From: Setomelanomma holmii
Lineage: Eukaryota > Ascomycota > Dothideomycetes > Pleosporales > Phaeosphaeriaceae
Direction: 5' to 3'
Length of the DNA stretch: 17,281 bases
Assembly (NCBI GenBank): GCA_010015745.1
Contig: ML978407.1
Location: forward strand, 1 to 17,281
The position numbers and the translations under genes are program-made. Within the stretch, counting starts at the first letter, position 1. The number at the start of each line of letters is the position of its first letter. Below, piece by piece: positions 8,996-17,281 of this stretch. The notes beneath the pieces were generated by a model, which worked only from the letters and a program-made list of their open reading frames with translations, made no database searches and had not been told where the DNA came from.

Positions 8996-9050
8996 GTGAA
9001 GGAGAATACGGTCAAGGCGAGGAAAAGGGTTAATGTCAGCCTGGCACTCT

Positions 9051-9073
9051 AGTTCACAAGGTACATGTGAACT
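9051..9073. repeat. perfect inverted repeat AGTTCACA-7-TGTGAACT
   Basis: Two 8-bp arms (9051-9058 and 9066-9073) are separated by 7 bp, 55 nt after the stop of the 7778-8995 gene. It could form a small hairpin in the 3' UTR, or be a dyad-symmetric protein-binding site in the shared intergenic region. Confidence 0.5.
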
Positions 9074-9121
9074 ACATCCCTCATGTGACTTCACGTTACT
9101 TGCTTACTCATCTTGGTTTTG

Positions 9122-9129
9122 TATATAAA
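9122..9129 (+). promoter_or_regulatory. TATA-like core promoter element TATATAAA
   Basis: TATATAAA is followed ~20-45 nt later by pyrimidine/CAA-rich sequence (ctcaatacaacaacc) resembling fungal transcription starts. The nearest downstream gene on this strand starts at 9812, so a leader of several hundred bases, perhaps with a leader intron, would be needed. The assignment to that gene is inferred. Confidence 0.35.
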
Positions 9130-9811
9130 CGCTCTCAATTACTCGCTCAATACAACAACCTTCTGCTTCCTTCATGTCTGCTCTGTCCTCTCACGTCTGA
9201 CAGTCAAGACTGCTGCGCTCAAGATGGAGCCGGGGCGCACTGTGATCAAGGGCACCTAGTTGACAGGCTTGACAAGGAAGGAGTGGAAGATATGGACGGG
9301 TACTGATTTTTGCAAGGCATAGACGGCTGAATTCAAATGTCTCCTGGTCTTGCAAACGACCTCTGTGCAAAGTGGCGGCATGATTGCATTGTCCGTATCA
9401 ACTGGCTTGTACCCTGCACTCCGCTCCCCAGCTTCCGCTTCCGCTGAAGAAGGTGGCCATGTCAGTGTCCGCAGACTCGTCCTCAGATAGGGCGGCCTGT
9501 ATAGTTACCACTGTTCAAGTTCTCTCTCACTGTCGATTGCGGCGATCAGCTTATCTTCGCCGCCACGTCACCGCACCCAAGAGTCGGCTCTCCTTCACCT
9601 GCACGTCTCTCCTCGCCTATGTCACTGTCCACGCTGATTATCTGTTGTGAAGCCAGCTTCCTCGCTCTGCCCCAAGCCTACGTACTGTACTGCATCAGCC
9701 GCCTCTTCTAGTCTATACGCAAGCACACGCGTAGCAATCGCAAGGCGACTCGATCACCGCCGTCCCACATCCACTCCAGCCCACCACCCCGTCGCCACTT
9801 CCAAATCCGCA

Positions 9812-12443
9812 ATGGCTCGTAAGCGGAAGGCACCAGCTAAGCGAAAGCCCTCATCACGAAAGAAGCGGTTCCCGAACCTATCTGAGACCGGCGAGGCCTT
9901 TCCGCGGCCCCTCCTCGAAAAGGATAGCGCACTCGTGCTGCTTACGTCGCTCGAACCGCGCCAATACTGCCAGATGCTGTTGGGAGGCGTGACAAGCCCG
10001 GACGCCGATGGGCTTTCCGACGAGACTCCGGCGGAGGACACGACCTCGGGATGGGGTATCGTTGAGCTGATGGCCGACGACCTTGCAACTTGGATGAGGC
10101 CGACCGTGACACTGGTGGACGAGGACTGCTGTGAAGAAGCTGCGGCCTGGGCCACCCCAGGCGAGTATACCCGCGACGAGCGGCGCGTCTACAATGTGAA
10201 AGACACGAGCTTTCGTCGAATCGAGACCCAAGTGCTCACCGTCGAGAAGCACGCAGTGTACCCAAACCTGCCTACGCACCCATGCCCGGACGCAACATGC
10301 CCAGACGTTGTCGAGAAAACGCCGCTCGGATCGAAACTTCGCTTCACGCGGTCTGAAATCGATAGGGACGGCATCTTACACGCACGCCACGACACCTGTC
10401 ACGGTTGTCACAAGCCTCTTCTGGCAGACTGTTATGTCCACTGCCGTGGTTGTGAACAAGTCTTCCACAACAGATGCCTCGCCAACTCCGCACCGTTCCG
10501 CATCAATGGTGGTGCATTATTCGACGTGAGGAACGAAAAGGTGCAATGTCCAAAATGCAACAAAGACATCCTATCAGAGAAGAGCATCCAGAGCCATGCC
10601 GAATTCAGTCTCATTGTGTGCATTGACATTGGGTCCGAAAAACCCAAGGTCTCAATGAAAATACAGGGCGGCCACGAGACTTCTGATGCTTGGGAGAGGG
10701 ACGGCGGAATGCCCGTGTCTGCCGTTTGGATCGCCGATGGCAAGGTGTACACCCACAAAGATCGGTACGCTGGAGCAACCAAAGTTCCTGGGGCCGTAGC
10801 TATCCAGCCGCTGAAGAAGGCTCTCTATGACGAGGCGTGCAATCAACAGCTGAACGCTGCTGGTGTGACGGTGGAAAGCGTCTTCCGATGCTTCTTCGAC
10901 ACGATCATGACGACGCTGGAGAATGCGCACAAAGCCAGGCTAACAGCGTGGGCCAAAGCTGCCGCCCAGGTCGCATCACCTGTTCTTGTCATAGTAGCCC
11001 TGGCTTTCCCGTCGGGGTTGCCCGGCGACAGCCAAAGTCCTGCCCTTACCTCGCTCTACCATGCAATCAAGATGTTCATGAAAAATATAGAAGTCGCAGG
11101 CGCAGAGATCAAAGTGTGCAACAAGCCGGAATCGGAAATGGCATTAGTCGGGACACTCCGCAACCTTGAAATGCCGGACCTTGAGCCTAGCGCAAGACTG
11201 GCTGTTTTTGACGCTGGCGGTACCACTTGTGTGAGTCAGGGTCATCTTGCTCTGTGCTGTATGCTGGCTCTAACCTTGTCGCAGGACTTCACTTTGCACA
11301 AGCCCCGCATAGACACGCCCAGCTGGCAGTTTGACTACCTCGAATCAAATTCCTGCCTTGTCGGTGTCACACTCGAGGCCGATCGCCTTATCAAGGACGT
11401 TGACGTACTAAAGCAGAGTGATTGGGTCAACGTCACCACCTGGGTAGTGGATGCAGCTAAGGATTCTGACAAGGCACGAGAACCATGCTGTGCGACTCGC
11501 GTGGATGCGATCTGGGGTCCAGTGCACAAGGAGTTCATATCACTACGCAACAAATGGATCAAAACGAATTGCAACATCATCAAAAAAGATCATACTGACC
11601 CCGACGCGAAGTTGATCGTCGTGTTGACCGGCGGCGCCTTCATGGACAAGCAGACTGCAAACGAGGTCACGGAAACGATTCAGAAATTACTGCCGAAGTG
11701 CGAGGTCCTTGATGGCGCATACACAAGCGAGATGTAAGTGCATTGCAAAGACAGAGGTCCGGACCATTCTAACTTCGGCAAGGAAGAGTTCTGTTCTCGA
11801 AGGCCTTGAACTCTACGTAGAAAGCTTGGATTACACCGCCGGAAGGTCGCCCGTGTCGATATACTTCAAGACAGATACGGAACTTAACGCGGCATCCGAA
11901 GCTAGCAACTTTATCGTCCTTACCCAAGCAAGCGATCCCCTACAATACGGCCTGGTTTCCCGGCTACAGGCCCAGCCGGGTGAGCTACTCACGCTGGACG
12001 TCTCATGGGGAGAGGATAACACTTGCGAGGTTCTCTTCTATGCTGAGCATGCAAGGGCAGAAGAGACAATGTCTTGGAATGACCTTCTAGTCACTAAGTC
12101 TCTTCTCGAAGATGAATGCTACACTATCGCACGAACAAGACTTCGCAAGCCGGAGAAGTACACGCCCAGAGAGATTTATGTTGCGGCTTGGCCGAATCCA
12201 CTTGGGCAGACTATCCGTGTGGCGGTATATGCATTCGAGCACGACCAATCTTCCACTGACATGCTTCGCACTTCCCACGCAATACTGCAGCAAAAGGCAG
12301 ATGATTTCATCATGCAGGTTCACGGCCTGGATACGTACAAAATTAACAGGTACACTAGCATGCGGGGTTTAGATGGCATACTATCCATGGAGCACTTGAC
12401 CGGTGCACAGAACATGATCACTCCCTTCTGGACATCATCGTAG
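9812..12443 (+). CDS. zinc finger-Hsp70-like ATPase fusion protein, 842 aa, two introns
   Basis: The start is ATG 9812 (first ATG of the frame, ccgcaATGG). Exons are 9812-11230, 11285-11733 and 11783-12443, giving 843 codons with the TAG at 12441-12443. Order of parts: a strongly basic N-terminus (MARKRKAPAKRK, then RKKR), probably nuclear. Then a C4HC3 zinc finger with Cys196/199, Cys211/214, His219, Cys222, Cys246/249, PHD or RING-variant-like (Cys207 is an extra Cys). Next is an actin/Hsp70-type ATPase: phosphate-1 strand VCIDIGSEKPKVSM (Asp272), phosphate-2 loop FDAGGTTC|DFTLHK (Asp467, split by intron 1), and adenosine-type motif VVLTGGAF (Gly589-590). Its last helix, SSVLEGLELYV, follows intron 2. 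The remaining ~215 residues include a β-rich stretch and do not resemble a canonical Hsp70 substrate domain. Fungal Hsp70-like ATPases bind and hydrolyse ATP, with clients mostly unknown. A zinc finger on the same chain suggests coupling to ubiquitin or chromatin, which is inference. All ATPase motifs look intact. Confidence 0.85.
11231..11284 (+). other. intron 1 of the Hsp70-like gene (54 nt, stop-free, multiple of three)
   Basis: It begins GTGAGT, has CTAAC near 11269-11273 and ends GCAG. It lies in phase 0. Removal joins DAGGTTC to DFTLHKP, giving the expected Hsp70-type phosphate-2 loop. Because it is 18 codons with no stop, retention would insert 18 residues instead of ending translation. 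Confidence 0.88.
11734..11782 (+). other. intron 2 of the Hsp70-like gene (49 nt)
   Basis: It begins GTAAGT, contains TTCTAAC near 11767-11773 and ends CAAG. Without splicing the frame stops at TAA 11735-11737 right after the donor; splicing restores an open frame of 220 codons to 12443. Confidence 0.88.
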
Positions 12444-13208
12444 AGCGAAGCTCATCGACCCCTTAATGCGAACAGAGTGTGCAACATTCGACGAGTTGGT
12501 CGAGTGAGCCATCAGAGTGATTTTGGAGGACTCAGAGGGCTTCTTCGATGGTAGAATCTTTTGAACGCTGGAAATGTAGCCCAGGCGCAGTTCTGCAGCG
12601 TGCGAGCAAGATCCTTGTTTTCAAAACAGTGGATAGTGATGATGAATCTCAAGCCGAGCAACTTATCTATATGACCGTCGCTCTCTGTGCTTTTCGCTTT
12701 CACTGTGACTCTCGTCTCCACTGGCTTACTATGATACTGCTGCTACCTTACCGACACGGGCGATCGACTGTTTGTCCCTCACCTGCCAAGGAGGTCCAAT
12801 GCCTCACTGGCTATCTTAACTCAGTCTGTCACCCATCATCTCAATCAGGCCTCTCATAGGCACGATAAGTGCCCAAGGCTAGATCGCAACAATTGCGTTC
12901 AACTAACACACGTTCTAATCGGCCAATGAGCCCATTGACGACTGCCTGAGAGACGCCGAGTTTGCCCTTTTTGGATGCGCGGAACGGGAAGCTTTCTCGC
13001 ACAACAATCACAGGCTTGCTAGGCGCTCAGTAGTTATGGCTAAGCGTCTCCATCTCCACGTGTCGTGCTGCCGCTGACGGCAAGCGTGGTGTCTCAAAGC
13101 TGCCATGGGCAATGTCGCAAAAATTGTGTTTGTAGGCAATGATCATATACAACATGTATACCTTGAGGCTGCCTGCGCAAGTGGAGGCACTAGCCGTGGC
13201 GGTATATC
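12444..13208. other. intergenic region without a recognisable gene
   Basis: About 765 bp after the Hsp70-like gene. Frames of up to ~100 codons exist (for example from ATG 12548), but they show no recognisable motif, biased composition or neighbour relation, and I do not call them. Confidence 0.45.
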
Positions 13209-13379
13209 CAGATCTTCTTGGATCGCGTGACATCACTAAGCAGCTGGCTGCGCTTGGAGCAGTTGTAGGCCGTATACATGGAGGCAGCAGTAGACCAACC
13301 AGTTACCCCGCATCTTTGCAACAACACACAAACATTACCTACCACCCTCACGCTCAAGGCTGCTATAGTTTGCTAGTAA
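13209..13379 (+). repeat. copy 1 of a ~170-bp diverged direct repeat
   Basis: It matches 13684-13854 over its whole length at a constant offset of 475 bp. Shared blocks include GTAGGCC, AGGCAGCAGTA, TTTGCAACAACACA, ACGCTCAAG and CTGCTATAGTTTGCT. The copies differ by many substitutions and a few 1-2 bp indels. No ORF is preserved between copies. Confidence 0.72.
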
Positions 13380-13683
13380 TGGTTGGAGGAAACACTGGAG
13401 ATGAGTGGATATTTACAGTAGGTTCATAACAAAGGCAAATGTTTGGCGATTTGTTGGTAACTAGTATGCTTAACAGGTAGTATTTGCAATCTAGATGTTG
13501 ACGTTTTAGACTAATTCTGGATCTTGTAGGCGGTAAGCAGACCTAAGAGCGTTGACATGCAAGGCTGCTGCTAATGCTGGTGTGCCTGGTGGTGTACCAG
13601 TGCTTAGCGAAATCGGCTTCCCTTCGTGGTCGAAAACGAAGATTGCGCCACACGGCAAGCAGAGATCATGACACCCCACCTGA

Positions 13684-13854
13684 CAGATTTAGTATAGCGT
13701 AGCATAACTAGAGGCGGCTGGCGCTCGAGGCAACCGTAGGCCCCACACATTTAGGCAGCAGTAAAAAGATCCGTTAACCCCGCATATTTGCAACAACACA
13801 GACATTACGTAGACCACAATACCCTACGCTCAAGTCTGCTATAGTTTGCTTGTA
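13684..13854 (+). repeat. copy 2 of a ~170-bp diverged direct repeat
   Basis: It aligns to 13209-13379 with the same block order. The 304 bp between the copies show no gene. Two direct terminal repeats around a short non-coding core would fit a small TRIM-like LTR derivative, or two insertions of one dispersed repeat, or an old tandem duplication. Confidence 0.72.
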
Positions 13855-13960
13855 TACAAGCTACCTCCGAAGTATGCGCAATCCTCCTTGTCCTGATATA
13901 CCGAGTTCCGTATGGATGGTTACGTATTGTTAGTCAGGCATAAGTGAGCCTGTACGGAGG

Positions 13961-14921
13961 TTACTGCCTTTTATTTCTTTTTGGGCTGCTCGAGTGAGAC
14001 TGAATCGTTGTTTCTGGCGTGATCGGCTGGCCAACATGCTCGTTGTTGGTAATCACTTGTTCATGATCCTCTTCATCGGGTGGTTGAGACACGCCTGATT
14101 GTGAAAGGTCCGCATCTGAAAGGGTTTTAAAGCTATCAGACACCTCATCGATAATGGAGCAGATGTCTTTGAAATGATCAGGAACCCAGAGATCGAGAAT
14201 GTTCATGACGACAACCCAAGCAGTCCATCTGTTGTCAGCCTGAGCCGTTTTTGTTATGTCAAACTTGGCAATTGGCTCCCGGTAGTAATGCGGGTTGTTC
14301 CCTTCAATGATGATCAAATGCCCCCAAATCCGCACATCCACGTCACTGTGCGAGATGGAGAAGCCGTTGATCTTGCCGTGAAGCTCTTTCTCGCGACCCA
14401 CAATCTTGTAGAGCATGAACAGACCCTGTAACAGGACAGTTCGGCTGTGTGCGTTTTGTCGGTCGGCAATATCAAGCGCTGATGCTCCGCATTTTACTTC
14501 GCACGTGAGGAATGGGAAGTACATGTCGTACGTGGCCGCAAATCGAGAACAGTCATCCAGATCCTTTCCGATAAATGGCTGAAGGGTCTTTCGTCGCTCT
14601 CGCGTGAAAGCCTCTCGTTTGAAGCCAAGGCTGTAATCCGGCTGTGGCCGTGGACCGAGGAAAGGAATTGCATTATTCCAACTAGCGTTGGTGGTCTCTC
14701 GGAGAAGCTGAAGGTGGGTTGCGCCGCGAATTGCAAGGATTTCTGCAGGTGGAACAATGAGCTGGCCAATGTCGCGAACCACTCTTGTCTCGTTTCTGCC
14801 TTTGATTGACAACTTGTCCGTAAGACCTCAGCAACTCCTCGAAGAGGCGAGGGATGACATTGCGTATTCGAGTAGTCAGCACTATATCATAGACAGGCTT
14901 GTGCTGCTCGCGGCTCTCCAT
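13961..14921 (-). pseudogene. PD-(D/E)XK-like fungal hypothetical protein (DUF7924-like), one frameshift
   Basis: The main minus-strand frame covers 14812 to the stop at 13961. Its conserved text is VVRDIGQLIVPPAEILAIRG, PRPQPDYSLGFKREAF, YDMYFPFLTCEVKCG, ALDIADRQNAHS, FMLYKIVGREKELHGKINGF, VRIWGHLIIIEG and VPDHFKDICSIIDEVSD. I recognise a fungal family of unknown function. The hydrophobic strand ending in E-V-K, with acidic residues upstream, looks like the ExK half of a PD-(D/E)XK nuclease fold. The C-terminus is Ser/Lys-rich (SSSPKRNKRQ). This frame has no ATG: it opens at a TTG. The missing N-terminal part reads in another frame from ATG 14921-14919 (MESREQHKPVYDIVL, RNVIPRLFEELLRSYGQ), so there is a frameshift near 14808-14820. 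The upstream frame continues towards 15230 with stops at 15150-15152 and 15063-15065. It is probably a recently damaged gene; a small intron at the shift is not excluded. The DUF name is from memory. Confidence 0.68.
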
Positions 14922-15989
14922 TTTCCCAACTTGAAGCGACTGACGGTCAACCTCGGTGCTCCAATCGACAGCACTCTGTTTTTGAAGCTGATCAAGGCTG
15001 ACAGGGCGGCCGGTGTGCAGGCCTGGGCCCGGCTCGAGAGCAACGACGTTCACGTCGTACTCTCAGCGTCGGTCAAGGGGCTCAATCTGCGCAACATCGA
15101 GCACGCGTCGCTCCAGGTCCGCGTCGCGAAAGGCGGGCAGATCAGCGCCCTACAGCATCTCGGCCGGGGTACCGATGGAAAGCTGCCCGCGATGGTCGCA
15201 GTACTTCGGGTCCATCTTGATGGCTGAATGACCTCGTCATGTTACGCGAGCTTATGGGCCAGTTAAGACTGCTTTGAACGAGAAAAAGCGTGCCATGTAA
15301 TGAAGTCTGGGCGGACTCATTATTCTCGTCATGGTTAAGATAAGTAGCGGGACTGGTGCGGATCCCGAGCGCGTGGGCATTCGGACGGTTGTGTTGCCGC
15401 TGTAACGTATTGCCGACGCTTAGAGGAGGATTTGCCCACAATATGCCTCTTCGGCCTCGAGGTTTCGAAGCCTTTGGCGTGCTCAGCCTGTCTTTTCGCC
15501 AGTCTCGGGAAGCTCTTGTGCTGCGCAGTAGTAGCTGAGGTTGCAATGCCCGCTTTGGAGGCGCTATCGTCGAGTTGCACCAGATGTAGTCAGCTTCAAG
15601 ATGCCATACTCAGACAACGTACGTAATCAGAGCAGTAAGGGGCCGGTAGACGTGCCCGCGCCTCAGCTATCTTGAGAGCATTGAGATGAAAGGAAAGATT
15701 ATATAGTCAAAGAGAAAGCGATCGCTCTGCGCGGCAGCTGAGAGATGAGTTCGGGTGGTAGAAAAGCATAGAGCGAAGATGAGTGCGAGCTCAACGCACG
15801 TTAGCTAGATAAGGTTACTGTGGTGGTCAAGCAAGGAATTCGATCCATTTACTGTCGATCGTGGTCTTGAGCTTTAACGATGAAGATTGCAGGTGCCCAT
15901 TGCAAGTGATTTCGATAGTAGTAGGAAACTCTATGCATAATCGGCGTTCAAAATCTCAATGTATTAGGCACGCTGTCAACAAACCGGCC
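14922..15989. other. region upstream of the minus-strand gene, possible decayed N-terminus
   Basis: Between about 14922 and 15230 the minus strand continues the frame of the PD-(D/E)XK-like gene (ADLPAFRDADLERRVLDVAQ) with two stops. At 15335-15580 a minus-strand frame contains FPRLAKRQAEHAKGFETSRP and a Lys/Arg patch like the disordered N-termini of such proteins. A TATA-like ATTATATAG lies at 15698-15706 (CTATATAAT on the minus strand). These suggest the original gene began near 15600, but the pieces are in different frames and the link is inferred. No other gene is seen. Confidence 0.35.
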
Positions 15990-16453
15990 GGCTTCGATCG
16001 CAGCAACACACGCTGTGCTGCAATGCCTCTTACATATGAATCGTCCAAAGCCCTCCTCCATGCATCAAGTCCCGCTCGGACTACGGTTCCCCTTCCTAAT
16101 CGTTGAAGGCAAGGGTCTAAACACGGGCGGCAACCTCATACACGCGCCAGACCAAGCTGCGGTGACCGCGGCATCAGCCCTCAATATCCTCAGCGACTAG
16201 ATGCGCTCATCCCCAATTCCAATGTCGATGCTGATCTTTCTATACCCTCCATTGTCTTTTCTCTCGCAACCGAAGAGTACATTACCGGACTGGAAATGAA
16301 CATCATATGTCCTGTCTCGAGTCTTGGCGCACTACGCTGCCCAGTCATTCGGAAAAACCTGTCGAGTATCTTAGACAAGGTATGGAGTGGGGGGCAAGCG
16401 ATTTCAAAGAACGTATTGTGGAGAGAGGAAGGGTGTTGTGGAGGAGTATGTGA
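15990..16453 (+). pseudogene. relic of a second ExK-motif fungal hypothetical protein
   Basis: Pieces in successive frames read as one protein. The first is MPLTYESSKALLHASSP (about 16023-16073). Next, in another frame, is LRFPFLIVEGKGLNTGG followed by HAPDQAAVTAASALNILSD (about 16075-16197, then TAG). The frame from 16200 gives DALIPNSNVDADLSIPSIVF and SLATEEYITGLEMNI. The last frame gives KPVEYLRQGMEWGASDFKE and RIVERGRVLWRSM, ending at TGA 16451-16453. The FPFLIVEGKG strand with E-x-K, followed by Gln/Ala-rich helix text, matches fungal PD-(D/E)XK-like hypothetical proteins as I remember them. At least three frame changes are needed, so it is dead. It is not a duplicate of the 13961-14921 gene at the sequence level. 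Confidence 0.55.
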
Positions 16454-17118
16454 GGGCCTGAAGAGCGTGTCTAGCTGAAGCTCTTTGGTCATTTTTTCTT
16501 CGTAATGTTGTTCCTCACTACCTATAAGTTAAACTTCAACGGTTCGTCATCCTGATGGAGCCGTGGGAGAACGATATCAAGTCATTCTATTCTTAAATGA
16601 AGGAGATTCTGCGGGTGGCGCAAATGGATCTAGAAATTTAAAGCTATCACTACTAGGGCTCTGCCGCCGCTCAGAGTTTCAAGAGCGTGGCAGCATACAT
16701 GCCGTCGCATATTGTCACGGTTTGAAGTCTCTCCTGTTGTACGACGTATCACAGTTTCACGTCTCCGTTGCTGTACCACGTGGTACACCTCACCGTTGCT
16801 CTGCCTCACCAGCACAACATATACTGTTCGTAGCCGCATATCATAGATTAGAACCTCAGTTCAACCTTCAATTCTTCGTGCATGCGCACTATTCATTACA
16901 CCGCCACGCACGTAGAATCACGCGTGATCATACCTGCTTATTCTACGCGGATGCTTTGCAACCATGAGGCAGCCAGCAGATCCCAGAATAGCGTGAGAGG
17001 GTCGAGACATCCAGATATTTGATGGAGGACAACGTTACCTAGCGCAGAGTAGTGATGTGGGAGCTAGTGATCCAAACATATAAGGAAGAAGTTGAGGACT
17101 GTACTGATGTTGTGTTAG
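16454..17118. other. intergenic region without a recognisable gene
   Basis: A frame of 134 codons (16563-16967) exists on the plus strand. It has an ordinary composition, no motif I know and an overlapping minus-strand frame of 69 codons. I cannot support it as a gene. Confidence 0.4.
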
Positions 17119-17142
17119 GTATGTATGTATGTATGTATGTAT
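17119..17142 (+). repeat. (GTAT)6 microsatellite
   Basis: Six perfect GTAT units, reading (ATAC)6 on the minus strand. It sits at the boundary with the LINE-like sequence at the right edge and may be its 3' tail. Confidence 0.95.
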
Positions 17143-17281
17143 TGTTTAACGTCCTATGGAAAGCCTCCCAGGGGGCATGAAAGACGGGTAGCGCCCTGAC
17201 TAGTGCTCAGGTGCTCCTATTCTTTGGGTGTTGGCAGTATGTGCAGTCTGGTAGGGTGTTTTCCGCCGGTTGAAAAGACTC
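17143..17281 (-). mobile_element. possible 3' end of a non-LTR retrotransposon, runs off right edge
   Basis: On the minus strand the sequence ends with GGACGTTAAACAAT followed directly by the ATAC repeats. This resembles the ends of Tad-like and related LINEs, which finish in short tandem repeats. A short minus-strand frame, PDCTYCQHPKNRST then TGA, could be the tail of a Cys/His-containing C-terminus. The body lies outside the window and no reverse transcriptase is visible, so this rests on end structure and memory of similar tails. Confidence 0.4.

Larger units (their letters stand above)
8996..9811. other. intergenic region between the charged protein and the Hsp70-like gene
   Basis: The stretch holds a small inverted repeat just after the upstream gene and a TATA-like site (separate entries). 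A short ATG frame at 9223-9258 (MEPGRTVIKGT then TAG) could be an upstream ORF if transcription starts near 9150. The frame of the next gene is open back to 9647 but without an ATG, so it is read as 5' leader. Confidence 0.45.

Noticed and set aside
8105..9094. 330-codon open frame on the minus strand opposite the 7778-8995 gene
   Set aside because: It starts at GTG, is in the antisense of a charged coding region, and its Leu/Val-rich composition is what the complement of Lys/Glu/Asp-rich codons gives. No motif supports it.
9647..9811. N-terminal extension of the Hsp70-like protein
   Set aside because: The frame is open but contains no ATG before 9812 and reads as low-information Pro/Ser/Thr-rich sequence, typical of a leader.
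11709..12443. Separate 244-codon gene after the Hsp70-like gene
   Set aside because: Its ATG lies inside exon 2 in the wrong frame, and a GTAAGT...CTAAC...AAG intron joins its downstream part to the Hsp70-like frame.
14757..15227. 156-codon plus-strand ATG frame with regular leucines
   Set aside because: It overlaps antisense the recognisable family text RNVIPRLFEELLRSYGQ and VVRDIGQLIVPP on the minus strand, so it is more likely a shadow of that gene.
16563..16967. 134-codon plus-strand ORF
   Set aside because: No motif, no clear context and a competing antisense frame; cannot be told from chance.
1..17281. tRNA genes, rRNA or CRISPR arrays
   Set aside because: No B-box-like GGTTCGANTCC with a cloverleaf, no rRNA-like blocks and no regularly spaced repeats were seen by eye on either strand.

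Overview
The window looks like accessory DNA of a filamentous ascomycete (Pezizomycotina, probably Dothideomycetes). The reasons are short introns of about 50 nt with GTGAGT/GTAAGT donors, CTAAC branch sites and CAG/AAG acceptors, fungal-type gene families (HeLo/kinase-like/NB-ARC, Hsp70-like, PD-(D/E)XK-like hypothetical proteins), and a hAT element with fungal-style subterminal repeats. The class-level placement is inference only.

Layout, left to right. (1) 1-1190, minus strand: a badly decayed fungal NLR-type gene whose pieces still read in order as HeLo-like, kinase-like, NB-ARC, with frameshifts, an in-frame stop and the nucleotide-binding core apparently missing. (2) 1200-2450: no recognisable gene. 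(3) 2456-6630, plus strand: a conserved fungal multi-pass membrane protein gene split by a complete 3,280-bp hAT transposon (3088-6367). The transposon has 22-bp imperfect terminal inverted repeats and an exact 8-bp target duplication (TCACGCAG). Its transposase is one frame broken by four nonsense codons and no frameshift. (4) 7778-8995, plus strand: an unrecognised charged protein with an acidic/serine-rich N-terminus, a conserved-looking helical centre and a lysine-rich tail. (5) 9812-12443, plus strand: the best intact gene, with two introns, encoding an 842-residue protein that joins a basic N-terminus and a C4HC3 zinc finger to an Hsp70/actin-type ATPase and an unassigned C-terminal domain. 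(6) 12444-13960: no gene, but two diverged direct copies of a ~170-bp sequence exactly 475 bp apart. (7) 13961-14921, minus strand: a PD-(D/E)XK-like fungal hypothetical protein with one frameshift and no ATG in its main frame. (8) About 15990-16453, plus strand: a second relic with an ExK motif, spread over several frames. (9) 17119 to the right edge: a (GTAT)6 tract followed by what may be the 3' end of a non-LTR retrotransposon on the minus strand.

The genes do not form an operon or an evident pathway. Several are broken in ways that suggest mutational decay: stop codons where C-to-T change explains the lost codon, indels and a transposon insertion. The two complete genes (7778-8995 and 9812-12443) are the likely functional content. 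The zinc finger-Hsp70-like fusion is the best candidate for something not well described.
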